Position numbers and translations under genes: made by a program
Shown here: piece by piece, positions 1 to 8,522 of the stretch
How the letters are laid out: each line of letters starts with the position of its first letter
Position numbering within the stretch: position 1 is the first letter of the stretch
Notes under the pieces: model-generated
Told to the model about the DNA's origin: nothing
The model's database searches: none
What the model saw: the letters and a program-made list of their open reading frames with translations, nothing else
Origin: an uncultured Thermoanaerobaculia bacterium
GTDB taxonomy: Bacteria > Acidobacteriota > Thermoanaerobaculia > Multivoradales > Multivoraceae
Length of the DNA: 64,000 bases
NCBI GenBank assembly: GCA_951813015.1
Contig: CATOTG010000008.1
Span: 186,001-250,000 of the forward strand
Reading direction: 5' to 3'

Positions 1-156
1 TGCCGCCTGCTCGTTGCGGAAGCCGTAGTACTGGATTCCCGCCTGTTGTGCGGCGTGGGCTACCCCGTAGACGGGGAAACCGACGATGCCGAACATGTAG
101 TCGACACCCTGCTGCTTCAGGCTGCGGGCGATCAGGGCGTCTCCGGTCAGGGTCAT
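1..156 (-). CDS. 2-hydroxyacyl-CoA lyase / oxalyl-CoA decarboxylase-type TPP enzyme, N-terminus only
   Basis: The first 52 codons of a thiamine-diphosphate enzyme; the rest lies beyond the left edge. The start reads MTLTGDALIARSLKQQGV and continues with an FGIVGFPVYGVA segment and a YGFRNEQAA segment. This is the PYR-domain opening of the acetolactate synthase superfamily; the E of NEQAA is the conserved cofactor-activating glutamate. The wording is closest to 2-hydroxyacyl-CoA lyase and oxalyl-CoA decarboxylase as I remember them. These enzymes cleave 2-hydroxyacyl-CoA or decarboxylate oxalyl-CoA. The start overlaps the stop of the upstream CoA-transferase (ATGA), so the two are probably translationally coupled. 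A CoA-transferase plus this lyase matches the oxalate/2-hydroxyacid arrangement. Substrate is not determinable from 52 residues. Confidence 0.8.
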   Translation of the reverse strand, partial: MTLTGDALIARSLKQQGVDYMFGIVGFPVYGVAHAAQQAGIQYYGFRNEQAA

Positions 157-1469
157 GTCGTCGTCTCCTGGCTGTCGGCGGCGGGAGTGGAGCGCCGTGA
201 TGTTCCTGCTCCTGCGTGTTTCCTCGTCGTCATGTCGCTTTCTCCTGGCCTTGTGCGCCCCGGGGTGGGCGGAGCGCCCAGCACGCCGTCCGCGCGCAGC
301 CGGTCGATTTCGGTTTGGGTGAGGTCGAGTTCGTCGGCCAGGACACTGTCCGTGTGGCGGCCCAGAAGCGGCGCCGCCTCGAGCTCGACCTGGCTGTCGC
401 TGAGGTTCATCGGCGACCCGAGCACGCGCACCGGCCCCTTGACCTCGTGGTCGACGGTTTGGATGAAACCGCGTTCGTTGAGGTGGGGATCCGCGAACAG
501 GTCGAGAGTGTCGAGCACCGCGCTGGCCGGCACGCCGGCGTCGCCGAGGATCGCCATCGCCTCCTGCTTGGTGTAGCCGCTGGTCCACTCGGAGATGACT
601 TCCGCCAGACCGTCGCCGTTCTCGAAGCGCTTCCTGGGTGTGTCGTAGCGGGCATCGTCGGCGAGGTCTTCGCGGCCGATGGCGCCGCACAGCGCCTCCC
701 ACATCCGGTTCGTCACCACGAGGATGTAGACGTAGTCGTTGGGGCCGTACGGCTTGCAGGGGTAGAGGTTCATCATCGCCCCGCGGCCGGCGCCGCTGCG
801 CGGCGCCGCCCTGGCGCCAAACTCGCCGCCCATCGCGACCGCCGTGCGCATGAACCAGGTCACGCCTTCCTGCATCGACATCTCGACGAGCTGGCCCTTG
901 CCGGTGCGCAGCTTGTTGGCGTGAGCCGCGCACAGCGCCAGGGCCATCAGCACGCCGGTTCCGCAGTCGCCGATTGTCGTGCCGGGCCGCAGTGGCGGTC
1001 CGTCCGGGTCGCCGGTGATCGACATCGCGCCGCCCGCGGCCTGGGCCACCGGGTCGAAGCACTTGTAGTTGCTGTACGGCCCGCTGTTGCCGAAGCCCTT
1101 GATCCGGCCGTAGATCACCTCGGGGTGGATCTCGCGGATCGAGTCGTAGTCGAGGCGGAGTTTCTCGACCACGCCGGGCCCGAAGTTCTCGACCAGGATG
1201 TCGAATCGGGGCGCCATCTTCAGCAGCAGATCGCGGCCCTCCCCGGACGCGAGGTTGATCGCGATGCTGCGCTTGTTGCTGTTCCAGTTGATGAAGTACT
1301 CGGAGTCGTCCGTGGTCCGTCCGCCCGCGAGACCGCGCCCCGGATCGCCGGCGCCGGGGCGCTCCACCTTGACCACGTCGGCGCCGAGCCAGGCGAGGGC
1401 CTGGGTACACGAAGTCCCGGCTTCGTACTGCGTCAGATCGAGAATGCGCAGACCGTCGAGTGCTGGCAT
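153..1469 (-). CDS. CaiB/BaiF family CoA-transferase (family III)
   Basis: A 438-residue family III CoA-transferase, which moves CoA between carboxylic acids through an aspartyl-CoA anhydride. The N-terminus has the ALAWLGADVVKVERP nucleotide-binding segment, followed by the NKRSIAINL and FDILVENFGPG motifs. The catalytic aspartate is D168 in RPGTTIGDCGTG. Length fits the family (about 400), plus a C-terminal tail of about 35 residues rich in T, R and G that looks dispensable. AGGAGG lies about 7 bases upstream of the ATG. It overlaps the downstream TPP enzyme by 4 bases, so the pair probably activates and then cleaves a 2-hydroxyacyl or oxalyl substrate. Formyl-CoA:oxalate transferase is possible, but the family is too broad to be specific. 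Confidence 0.88.
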   Translation of the reverse strand: MPALDGLRILDLTQYEAGTSCTQALAWLGADVVKVERPGAGDPGRGLAGGRTTDDSEYFINWNSNKRSIAINLASGEGRDLLLKMAPRFDILVENFGPGVVEKLRLDYDSIREIHPEVIYGRIKGFGNSGPYSNYKCFDPVAQAAGGAMSITGDPDGPPLRPGTTIGDCGTGVLMALALCAAHANKLRTGKGQLVEMSMQEGVTWFMRTAVAMGGEFGARAAPRSGAGRGAMMNLYPCKPYGPNDYVYILVVTNRMWEALCGAIGREDLADDARYDTPRKRFENGDGLAEVISEWTSGYTKQEAMAILGDAGVPASAVLDTLDLFADPHLNERGFIQTVDHEVKGPVRVLGSPMNLSDSQVELEAAPLLGRHTDSVLADELDLTQTEIDRLRADGVLGAPPTPGRTRPGESDMTTRKHAGAGTSRRSTPAADSQETTT

Positions 1470-1615
1470 GAGTGGCCTCCTGGCTTTGCGTTGCGGGCGC
1501 TACGATAACCCGTTCCGGGGGGGACGTCGCGGCGCCGGCGATAGGCTCCGGCGGATCTCGAAGAGCGGTGAGGAGGGGTAACGCATGCAGATCGGAAGTC
1601 GCTTCGACCGGGCCA

Positions 1616-2632
1616 ATGATCGACGCTGACGTACACATCCCCAATCCACGCATCCAGGATCTGATGCCCCTGCTGCCGGAGCACTGGGTGGAGCACTTCA
1701 ACAACACGGTGGACAAGGGCGCCTCCCAGGAGTACTACCCGCCGCGATCGCCCGTCGCCGGCCGCCGCGGCGGCCTGGCGGAACTTCGGGAGGCCGTCTT
1801 CGAGCAGGGCGGCGCGGAGTTGGCGATTTCGAGCTGTCTCTACGCGGTCGACAGCGTCCACAACCCGGACGTCGCTGCCGCGCTCGCGACCGCCGTGAAC
1901 GACTGGCAGTCCCGGGAGTGGCTGGAGCGGGAACCGCGGCTCCGCGGCTCGATCGTTGCGCCGGTCCAGTTGCCGGACGCCGCGGCCAAGGAGGTCGAGC
2001 GCTGCGCCGACCGGCCCGGGTTCGTCCAGGTCCTGATACCCGTGCGCACCGAGCACCCGCTCGGAAGCCGGCTCTACCACCCGCTGTGGAAGACGATCGA
2101 GCAGAGCGGCCTGGTGGCGGCGATTCACTTCGGCGGCGCCCCCGTCATGCCGCCGACGCCGACCGGGTGGCCGTCCTTCTTCCTGGAGGAGTACACGGCG
2201 ATGGCGCAGGTCTTCGCCACCCAGCTCACGAGCATGATCGTCGAAGGCGTGTTCGACGCCTGTCCTGATCTGCGGGTCGTCTTCCTGGAGTCCGGGTTCA
2301 CCTGGATACCGTCCCATCTCTGGCGCATGGACAAGGAGTGGCGGAATCTGAGGCGGCTGGTCCCCTGGGTGCGCCGCCCGCCCTCCGACTACTTCCGCGA
2401 GCACGTGCGGGTCGGCATTCAGCCGCTCGATTCGCCGCCCGACCCGGCGCACCTGTCCGAAGTCGTCGACCAGCTCGGCTCGGACGACCTGCTGCTGTAC
2501 GCCAGCGACTACCCCCACGTCCACGCCTGCGACGCCGGCGACCTGCTGCTGCGGCTGCTGCCGGACGGACTCGGGCGCAGGATCAGGTCGGAGAACGCGC
2601 GCAGCTTCTACCGTCTTGCACAAGGAGGGTAG
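1616..2632 (+). CDS. Amidohydrolase_2 family metal-dependent hydrolase (ACMSD-like)
   Basis: A 338-residue TIM-barrel amidohydrolase of the PF04909 type, the group that includes aminocarboxymuconate-semialdehyde decarboxylase and aromatic-acid decarboxylases. It opens with MIDADVHIPNP, the first metal-binding D-x-H motif. It has AAIHFGGAPVMPP mid-protein, MIVEGVFDACPDLRVVFLESG, and the C-terminal YASDYPHVHACDAGD containing the conserved active-site Asp. I chose the ATG at 1616 because the motif starts there; the frame is open upstream but the extension is not protein-like. A gaggagggg box lies 40 bases upstream, nearer an out-of-frame ATG at 1585, so the true start is slightly uncertain. The following gene is a paralogue, which suggests a heteromeric enzyme or two substrates. 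Confidence 0.82.
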   Translation: MIDADVHIPNPRIQDLMPLLPEHWVEHFNNTVDKGASQEYYPPRSPVAGRRGGLAELREAVFEQGGAELAISSCLYAVDSVHNPDVAAALATAVNDWQSREWLEREPRLRGSIVAPVQLPDAAAKEVERCADRPGFVQVLIPVRTEHPLGSRLYHPLWKTIEQSGLVAAIHFGGAPVMPPTPTGWPSFFLEEYTAMAQVFATQLTSMIVEGVFDACPDLRVVFLESGFTWIPSHLWRMDKEWRNLRRLVPWVRRPPSDYFREHVRVGIQPLDSPPDPAHLSEVVDQLGSDDLLLYASDYPHVHACDAGDLLLRLLPDGLGRRIRSENARSFYRLAQGG

Positions 2633-2659
2633 AGCCGGGGCCGGCCCGAGCCTCCCGTC

Positions 2660-2665
2660 TATACT
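2660..2665 (+). promoter_or_regulatory. Possible -10 element (TATACT) before the second amidohydrolase
   Basis: TATACT sits 36 bases before the ATG at 2701 in the 68-base gap after the preceding stop. It is an unusually AT-rich hexamer for this sequence and resembles a sigma-70 -10 box. No convincing -35 is visible. The call is by eye only. Confidence 0.35.
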
Positions 2666-2700
2666 TCCATCCGTCCGCTCTCAACCGGCAGACATCCAGC

Positions 2701-3810
2701 ATGACCGTCACCCTGATCGAGCCATCCACGGAGACCTCGGCGCTCAAGGCCGCGGCGGCGCCGAAGCGACCGTCGATCATCGACTGCGACTTCCACAACG
2801 AGCTCGACTCGATCAAGGATCTCTATCCGTACCTGTCCAGGCGCTGGCGCAACCACCTCGAGACGTTCGGCATCCGTCATCCGAACAGCGGCTACTACCC
2901 GCGCTTCATGGACCACCGCGAGGAGGCCCGGCCGCCGTCGGGGCGCACCCCCGGCTCGGAAGTCGGCTTCGCGCGGGATGACTTCCTTGATCCCTTCAAC
3001 GTCGAGTACGCGATCCTGAACCCGCTGTCTCCGGTCAGTTCGGCGCTCGACCTGGAACTCGGCGCCGCGCTTGCGAGTGCCGCCAACGACTGGCAGATTG
3101 CCGAGTGGCTCGATCCCGAGCCGCGGCTGCGGGCCTCGGTCGTCGTCACCCCGCAGGATCCGGTCGCCGCGGCGGCGGAGATTCGGCGCTGCGGCGCGGA
3201 TGGGCGCTTCGCCCAGGTGCTGTTCATGGGCCGGCTGCAGGAACCGATGGGCCGGCGCAGGTTCTGGCCGATCTACGAGGCCTGCGTCGAGACGGGCATG
3301 CACGTGGCCTCCCACGCCTTCGGCGCCTACGGGCATCCGATCACCGGCGCCGGCCACGCCTCGTACTACATCGAGGACCACACGAGCCCGCCCCAGGCGG
3401 TGCAGGCGAACATCACCAGCATGGTGGTGGAAGGCGTCTTCGACCGCTTCCCGAGCCTGCGGATGATCTCGGTCGAGAACGGCTTCGCCTGGCTGCCGCC
3501 CCTGATCTGGCGCCTCGATTCGGCCTGGAGTCTGCTGCGCGACGAGGCGCCGCACCTCGAACGCCTGCCGTCCGAGGTGATCGCGGAGCACGTCTACGTG
3601 ACCACCCAGCCGATCGAGGAACCGCCCCGCCGCCGCGACTTCCTGAACCTGATCGAGCACTTCGGCGACCTGGCGAGCCACATCCTGATCGCCAGCGACT
3701 ACCCCCACTGGGACGGCGACAACCCGGATGTCGTGCTGCCTTCGGGGCTCGACGACAAGCTCGTCCGCGGCATCCAGCGCGAGAACGCCCGCGCGCTCTA
3801 CGGGCTGTAG
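2701..3810 (+). CDS. Amidohydrolase_2 family metal-dependent hydrolase, paralogue of the preceding gene
   Basis: A 369-residue PF04909 protein, clearly paralogous to the gene ending at 2632. Shared segments in order are IIDCDFHNELD (D-x-H), AALASAANDWQIAEWLDPEPRLRAS, MHVASHAFGAYGHP, MVVEGVFDRFPSLRM and LIASDYPHWDGDNPD. Residues 1-26 form a poorly conserved leader (MTVTLIEPSTET). The start at 2701 follows a possible -10 box and leaves only this short leader. With the Rieske protein 180 bases downstream, the set suggests aromatic or nitrogen-heterocycle breakdown (decarboxylation or hydrolysis of a ring-derived acid). The substrate is inferred from family breadth only. Confidence 0.85.
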   Translation: MTVTLIEPSTETSALKAAAAPKRPSIIDCDFHNELDSIKDLYPYLSRRWRNHLETFGIRHPNSGYYPRFMDHREEARPPSGRTPGSEVGFARDDFLDPFNVEYAILNPLSPVSSALDLELGAALASAANDWQIAEWLDPEPRLRASVVVTPQDPVAAAAEIRRCGADGRFAQVLFMGRLQEPMGRRRFWPIYEACVETGMHVASHAFGAYGHPITGAGHASYYIEDHTSPPQAVQANITSMVVEGVFDRFPSLRMISVENGFAWLPPLIWRLDSAWSLLRDEAPHLERLPSEVIAEHVYVTTQPIEEPPRRRDFLNLIEHFGDLASHILIASDYPHWDGDNPDVVLPSGLDDKLVRGIQRENARALYGL

Positions 3811-3988
3811 GCAGGCCGTGGCAGGAGTCGCGCTGCATTGGAACGGCGCCGCGTGCGACGTTGCGACGATGCTGTCGGCGGCGGCATGCCTTGTCGGATG
3901 GGCGTCTGACTGCCGGGTGCGCGGCGGACTTCCGCCAGGGGCCGCCGGGGTTGCGGGTGCGGGCGATTCGGGCTGAGGCCTGGCGGGC

Positions 3989-4465
3989 GTGAAGTACGTC
4001 GTCGCCGAGGCGTCCGAGATCGAATTGGGCGGCCGCAAGATCGTGACCGTCGCCGGCCGGTCGATTGGCGTCTTCAACCTGGACGGCGAGTTCTTCGCGC
4101 TGCGCAACCGCTGTCCGCACCAGGGCGGCAAGCTGTGCGAGGGCAAGCTCTGGGGCGTGATCCGGTCCGAGCAGCCCGGCGCCTACGAGTACCGCCCGAG
4201 CCGCGAGATCCTCTGCTGCCCCTGGCATGGCTGGGAGTTCCACGTCCGCACCGGCCAGTCCTGGTGCGCTCCCGAGCGCCTCCGCGTGCGCCGCTACGAG
4301 GTCGAGACCGTCGCCGGCGGGGAGATCGCCGAGGCAGCCGAAGAACCCGAGGCCCCGGAAGACCCGGAAGCCCCCGCCCCGGGCATGGTCAAGGGCCCGT
4401 ACGCGGTTGAAACCTATCCGGTCAGCCGCGACGGCGAGTACCTGGTGGTCGATTTACCGGCGTAG
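3989..4465 (+). CDS. Rieske [2Fe-2S] domain protein
   Basis: A 158-residue protein with one Rieske domain. The cluster ligands are in RCPHQGGKL (Cys-x-His) and ILCCPWHGWEFHV (Cys-x-x-His), separated by an unusually long linker that includes a YEYRPSR stretch. The C-terminal third is an acidic, Pro/Glu/Ala-rich linker (EEPEAPEDPEAPAPG) followed by a short YPVSRDGEYLVV strand. The GTG start gives MKYVVAEASEIELGG, a usual Rieske ferredoxin opening. It could be the ferredoxin of a ring-hydroxylating oxygenase or a nitrite-reductase small-subunit-like protein. No oxygenase alpha subunit is present, so the partner must be elsewhere. The 178 bases upstream hold no recognisable gene. Confidence 0.85.
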   Translation: MKYVVAEASEIELGGRKIVTVAGRSIGVFNLDGEFFALRNRCPHQGGKLCEGKLWGVIRSEQPGAYEYRPSREILCCPWHGWEFHVRTGQSWCAPERLRVRRYEVETVAGGEIAEAAEEPEAPEDPEAPAPGMVKGPYAVETYPVSRDGEYLVVDLPA

Positions 4466-4525
4466 CGGCTTTCTGCCCGTCGCGTGGCCCTCTGTCCCTC
4501 GCCGGCCCGCGCGGCGTCGCCGCTG

Positions 4526-6097
4526 CTAGGTCTGCGGCCGCAGGTCGAAGGCGACGGCTTCGCGGTCGTTGCGCACCAGGAGGATGCCCTCGGCGATCGC
4601 GGGGTTGTTCCAGGTGCGGCCCGAGACGGCGGGCAGGGCGGCCAGCTCCTGGTGGCTTTCGGGTGTCGCGCGGACCAGGACGAGGTGGCCCCTCTCGGTC
4701 GTGATCACCAGGTGGCCCGAGGCGAGCAGGATCTGGCCATGGCCGTAGCGGCCGCCCTTCCACACCCGGTCGCCGGTGGCCGGGTCGATGCAGGCGAGGA
4801 TGCCCTCGTCGAGACCGTAGATGTACCCCTGATGGAGCACGGAGCTCGAGAACTTGTTCTTCATCTGGTTGCTGAACCAGATCTCGCTCACCGAGGCGGT
4901 GTTGGCCTCGACGTCCGCGTCGACTTCGAGCATCGCGGCGCCGTGGCCGTAGCCGGACGACACGAACACGCGATCCGGCGCTGCCTGCAGCGGCTGCGCG
5001 GCATTGATCCCGTTCATCGTCTCCCAGGGCCGCGTCCAGTAGGTCTTGCTGCCGTCAATGGCCAGCGAGATCACCTGATCTCCGCCGATCAGGACAATCT
5101 GCGGCAACCCGTCGAGGGTGTAGACGGCTGGCGCAGTGTAGGCGCCCTCGGCGTCCAGCGCCCGCCAGCGAATCGCGCCCGTGTCCAGTTCGTAGGCGAT
5201 CACCGCGCCGTTCGGGCCGCCGGGCGCGGTGAGCACGGCATCGCCCACGATCGAGGGCGACGCGGCCATGCCCCAGATCAGGTTGGCGGCGCCCGCGTCT
5301 TCAAGGATGTTCGCGCTCCAGATCTCGCCGCCGGTTTCCGCGTCGAGTGCCCGAAGCTCGCCCGTCGCGCCGAGTGCAACCACGGTGTTGCGGTGAAGGG
5401 CCGGCGTGGCCCGGGGACCGTCGCCGCCCATGCTCTCCTCGAAGCGGGCGTCCCAACTCGCGCTCCAGCGCTCGACGCCGGTCATCACGTCGTAGGCCGC
5501 GACGACTTCCTGCTCACGGCGCTGCTCGATCGTGTAGGCGAGTCCCTGGCCGACGACGAAGGATGCGTAGCCGCCGCCGACGGGAACTCGCCACAACTCG
5601 GGCGGTCCCGCCTTGGGCCAGGCAGTGTTGATCGGTTCGGGATAACGCCCGTCCATGTTGATGCCCCGGTAGTAGGGCCAGGAGCCGGCGGCGGGGGCTT
5701 CTTCGGCCGTCGGCGCCGACTCGGAACCGTCTTTCGCCTCGGCAACCTTGAGCGTGTCGTCTCCGCCGTTGCCGGGCGGGTCGACCGCGGCGTCGGCGAC
5801 GTTCGTCCGGAGTTGCGGCGCGGCGACGGCGCCCGGGGCCTCGGCTTCCGACTCCGGCGGCGCCGATACGGCCGCGACCGGCGCGAGTTCGCCACCCTGG
5901 TTCCGATGTGCCTCGAGGGCGCGGTAGTGGCGGTCTTCGTGATGAAAGTCCAGTTGAGGCATGGAGTTGCCGGTCATCTGGAGGTGCATTCCAGTGGTCA
6001 GGTTCAGCACCAGCGCCAGCCCGGCCAGGCCGACGAGGGTGATGCCGGTCCACTTCAGGAAGGCGAGAAAGCGGCTTCGTTTCCTGGTCTTGATCAT
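4526..6097 (-). CDS. Membrane-anchored PQQ-binding-like beta-propeller protein
   Basis: A 523-residue protein. A basic N-terminus (MIKTRKRSR) precedes one membrane segment at about residues 12-32 (ITLVGLAGLALVLNL). A Pro/Ala/Glu-rich periplasmic linker of about 100 residues follows, and then a beta-propeller. Propeller blades show PQQ-like tryptophan-docking repeats such as YDVMTGVERWSASW, LDAETGGEIWSANI, YELDTGAIRWRALD and IDPATGDRVWKGG. It contains PYYRGINMDGRYPE, similar to outer-membrane assembly or alcohol-dehydrogenase-like propellers. No Cys-Cys or Asp catalytic signature of PQQ dehydrogenases is evident, so a scaffold or binding role is as likely as an enzyme. It is divergent from the acyl-CoA dehydrogenase at 6154, with only 56 bases between the starts. 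Confidence 0.8.
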   Translation of the reverse strand: MIKTRKRSRFLAFLKWTGITLVGLAGLALVLNLTTGMHLQMTGNSMPQLDFHHEDRHYRALEAHRNQGGELAPVAAVSAPPESEAEAPGAVAAPQLRTNVADAAVDPPGNGGDDTLKVAEAKDGSESAPTAEEAPAAGSWPYYRGINMDGRYPEPINTAWPKAGPPELWRVPVGGGYASFVVGQGLAYTIEQRREQEVVAAYDVMTGVERWSASWDARFEESMGGDGPRATPALHRNTVVALGATGELRALDAETGGEIWSANILEDAGAANLIWGMAASPSIVGDAVLTAPGGPNGAVIAYELDTGAIRWRALDAEGAYTAPAVYTLDGLPQIVLIGGDQVISLAIDGSKTYWTRPWETMNGINAAQPLQAAPDRVFVSSGYGHGAAMLEVDADVEANTASVSEIWFSNQMKNKFSSSVLHQGYIYGLDEGILACIDPATGDRVWKGGRYGHGQILLASGHLVITTERGHLVLVRATPESHQELAALPAVSGRTWNNPAIAEGILLVRNDREAVAFDLRPQT

Positions 6098-6153
6098 CTG
6101 CCGGGCATCCTACCGGTTGGTCTCCAGTCATCGTTGCTACGCTGCCGCCCGCC

Positions 6154-7311
6154 GTGAAGGCGCCGAGCACTCACCTTCGTTTCTCGCCCGCGGTTCTTCC
6201 CGAAACTGCGGCGAACCTGCGAGCGCAGGTCCGCGCCCTGTTGGAAGAAACGCGCGCCGCGGGCGTCTGGTCGCCGGACGGACTCTCCTGGTGGGGCCGG
6301 AACCCGGCTCTCAGCCGGGCGCTCGGCGATGCGGGGTTCATCGGCATGACCTGGCCGTCGGAGTACGGCGGTTCCGAGCGGAGCTACCTCGAGCGCTACG
6401 TCGTGACCGAGGAACTGCTGGCGGCGGGAGCGCCGACCGCGTTCCACTGGTTCGCCGACCGCCAGATCGGCCCGAGCATCCTGAGTTACGGCAACGAAGA
6501 GCAGAAGCGGCGCTTCCTGCCGCCGATTGCCCGCGGCGAGATCGCCTTCGCGGTCGGCATGAGCGAGCCGGACTCGGGGTCCGATCTGGCCTCGATTCGC
6601 ACCCGCGCCGAGCGCACCGACGGCGGCTGGCGGCTCAACGGATCGAAGATCTGGACGTCTTACGCGCACGTGGCGGAGTACTGCGTCGCCCTCGTTCGCA
6701 CGGCGCCGAAGTCGGACAAGCGCCACGCCGGCATGAGCCAGGTCATCATCGACCTGTTGCACTCGAACGGGATCACGGTGCGCCCGATTGTCGATCTGCC
6801 GGGCCGGCACGACTTCAACGAGGTCTTCTTCGAGGACACGTTCGTGCCGGACGACTGCCTGCTCGGCAGTCCGGGCGACGGTTGGACGCAGGTCACGTCC
6901 GAACTGGCCTGGGAACGCAGCGGTCCGGAACGCTTCCTGACCAACTTCCATCTGCTGCGCGCGTTGGTCGATGCGCTCCGCGAGAGCGCGTCCCCGGCGG
7001 CGCAGCGGGAGGTGGGACGGCTCGTCAGCCGGCTTTGGGCGCTGCGCGCGGCCTCCGTTTCGGTGGCGGCAGCTCTGGAGGCCGGCGAAACCCCGAACGT
7101 CGAGTCGGCCCTGGTCAAGGACCTGGGCACGAACTTCCAGCAGGAAGTGCCGGAGGCCGTGCGCCGGATCGTTGCGGACGAGGGGATCCGCGACGAAGCC
7201 CTTCTGGACCTCCTCCAGCAGGTGGTTCTGGCGGCGCCTTCCTACACGATTCAGGGTGGCGCCACCGAGATTCTGCGCGGCATCGTGGCCCGCGGGCTGA
7301 GGTTGCGGTGA
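6154..7311 (+). CDS. Acyl-CoA dehydrogenase, larger subunit of a two-gene enzyme
   Basis: A 385-residue FAD acyl-CoA dehydrogenase with a GTG start. Conserved segments include FIGMTWPSEYGGSERS, EIAFAVGMSEPDSGSDLASI (FAD/substrate contact), GGWRLNGSKIWTSYA, and the C-terminal YTIQGGATEILRGIVARG. Together with the next gene, a shorter and more divergent homologue, it matches the alpha/beta heteromeric acyl-CoA dehydrogenases known for steroid and branched side chains (FadE-type pairs). The stop codon lies inside a 35-base repeat whose second copy carries the start of the next gene. Substrate is unknown; the MaoC hydratase and CoA-transferase nearby support a CoA-thioester beta-oxidation branch. 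Confidence 0.9.
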   Translation: MKAPSTHLRFSPAVLPETAANLRAQVRALLEETRAAGVWSPDGLSWWGRNPALSRALGDAGFIGMTWPSEYGGSERSYLERYVVTEELLAAGAPTAFHWFADRQIGPSILSYGNEEQKRRFLPPIARGEIAFAVGMSEPDSGSDLASIRTRAERTDGGWRLNGSKIWTSYAHVAEYCVALVRTAPKSDKRHAGMSQVIIDLLHSNGITVRPIVDLPGRHDFNEVFFEDTFVPDDCLLGSPGDGWTQVTSELAWERSGPERFLTNFHLLRALVDALRESASPAAQREVGRLVSRLWALRAASVSVAAALEAGETPNVESALVKDLGTNFQQEVPEAVRRIVADEGIRDEALLDLLQQVVLAAPSYTIQGGATEILRGIVARGLRLR

Positions 7312-7396
7312 GCGGGCTGCGCGGACATGACGGGTTTGGGTCAGCATCGACGCGAAGACCACGCGGGCTGAGGTTGCGGTGAGCGGGCTGCGCGGA
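7291..7396 (+). repeat. 35-bp direct repeat at the acyl-CoA dehydrogenase gene junction
   Basis: A 35-base sequence beginning cgcgggctgaggttgcggtg occurs at 7291-7325 and again, identically, at 7362-7396. The first copy contains the TGA of the upstream gene and a GTG overlapping it. The second copy contains the GTG used by the downstream gene. Between them lie 36 unrelated bases. This looks like an ancestral overlapping stop/start (gGTGA) that was duplicated, separating the two genes by 67 bases. Confidence 0.85.
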
Positions 7397-8386
7397 CTCC
7401 TGCTTGATGCGGCGAACCGGCTGTTCGAGGCGGCAACGGACGACGAGGTGCTCGAAGGCGTCGAGGCCGGCCGCTTCCCTGCCGACCATTGGCGGGCGAT
7501 CGAGGAGAACGGTCTGGCCGACATTCTGCTGCCCGAGACGGCGGGAGGCGCCGGGGTGGACTTCGGGGACGCGATGGCGGTTGCGCGGGCGGCGGGAGCG
7601 TTCGCCCTGCCGCTGCCCCTGGTGGAGACCATCATCGGACGTCGGCTGCTTGCCGATGCGCGACTCGAACCCCCGGCGGGGCCGCTGGGTGTCGTCACGG
7701 CGGCGCCCGTGACTGCCGTGGCGTGGCCGGACGAGATCGCGGCATTGGTCGTGGCCGATCAACCGGACAGCGTCGGGTGGGTGGCTGCCGTCGACGTCGA
7801 CTTCAAGGCAGGGACCAACGGCGCCGGCGAGCCGGCAGGACGGTTGCGCGATCGGCTGGCGATTCCGGCCGGTCGGTCGGGCCGGCGCCGGTCCGGTCCG
7901 GGCGCCTGCGAACTGATGGCCACGGCCCGGACCGCGATGATCGCCGGCGCGATGGAGCGGATACTCGACCTGACGATCGAACACGTGCAGGGCCGGGTTC
8001 AGTTCGGCAGGCCCCTGGCCCGCTTCCAGGCCGTTCAGCAACTCGTCGCGGTGATGGCGAGTCACGCCGCCGTGGTCGGCGTCGCTTCCGACACCGCCGT
8101 CGCGGCGATCGAAGCAGCTACGGAAGGCGGCAGCAACAAGGCTTGCTTTACCGCCGCCTGCTCCAAGGCCCGCGCCAGCGAGGCTTGTTGCGAAGTGACC
8201 CGCATCGCTCACCAGCTCCACGGCGCGATCGGCTACACCCGCGAGCACGACCTGCACCGGTTCAGCCGTCGGCTGTGGACCTGGCGGGATGCGGATGGTG
8301 ACGAGGGCTACTGGCAGGCGCAAGTGGGCAGGCTCGCGATTGGCGCCGGCGGCGACGGTCTGTGGCCGTTGCTCGCGGGCGCCTAG
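7379..8386 (+). CDS. Acyl-CoA dehydrogenase-like protein, smaller subunit
   Basis: A 335-residue divergent acyl-CoA dehydrogenase homologue. It has the N-terminal helical region (residues about 10-60), a shortened middle domain, and a C-terminal helical domain with RVQFGRPLARFQAVQQLVA and HQLHGAIGYTREHDLHRF. Short length and weak conservation of the beta domain match the beta subunit of heteromeric dehydrogenases. The first GTG, at 7308, opens only a 24-codon reading frame because of the repeat described at this junction; the GTG at 7379 leads the full protein. It probably forms an alpha2beta2 complex with the upstream gene. Direct FAD binding by this subunit is uncertain. Confidence 0.85.
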   Translation: MSGLRGLLLDAANRLFEAATDDEVLEGVEAGRFPADHWRAIEENGLADILLPETAGGAGVDFGDAMAVARAAGAFALPLPLVETIIGRRLLADARLEPPAGPLGVVTAAPVTAVAWPDEIAALVVADQPDSVGWVAAVDVDFKAGTNGAGEPAGRLRDRLAIPAGRSGRRRSGPGACELMATARTAMIAGAMERILDLTIEHVQGRVQFGRPLARFQAVQQLVAVMASHAAVVGVASDTAVAAIEAATEGGSNKACFTAACSKARASEACCEVTRIAHQLHGAIGYTREHDLHRFSRRLWTWRDADGDEGYWQAQVGRLAIGAGGDGLWPLLAGA

Positions 8387-8522
8387 CGGGCGGCGATAGG
8401 CTCCGACGCACACCTTGCCCCGTTGCCTCGCGTCGCCCGACGCTCTGTTGCCTCGCGGCGCCCGACAACGCGAGCATCGAACAGGTGCAGGCGAAGCAGG
8501 AAGCAGGAAGCGGGAGGACGTG

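Noticed and set aside
1472..1615. N-terminal extension of the first amidohydrolase from an upstream ATG
   Set aside because: The extension is Arg/Ser-rich and not protein-like. The metal-binding motif starts at 1616, as in the paralogue.
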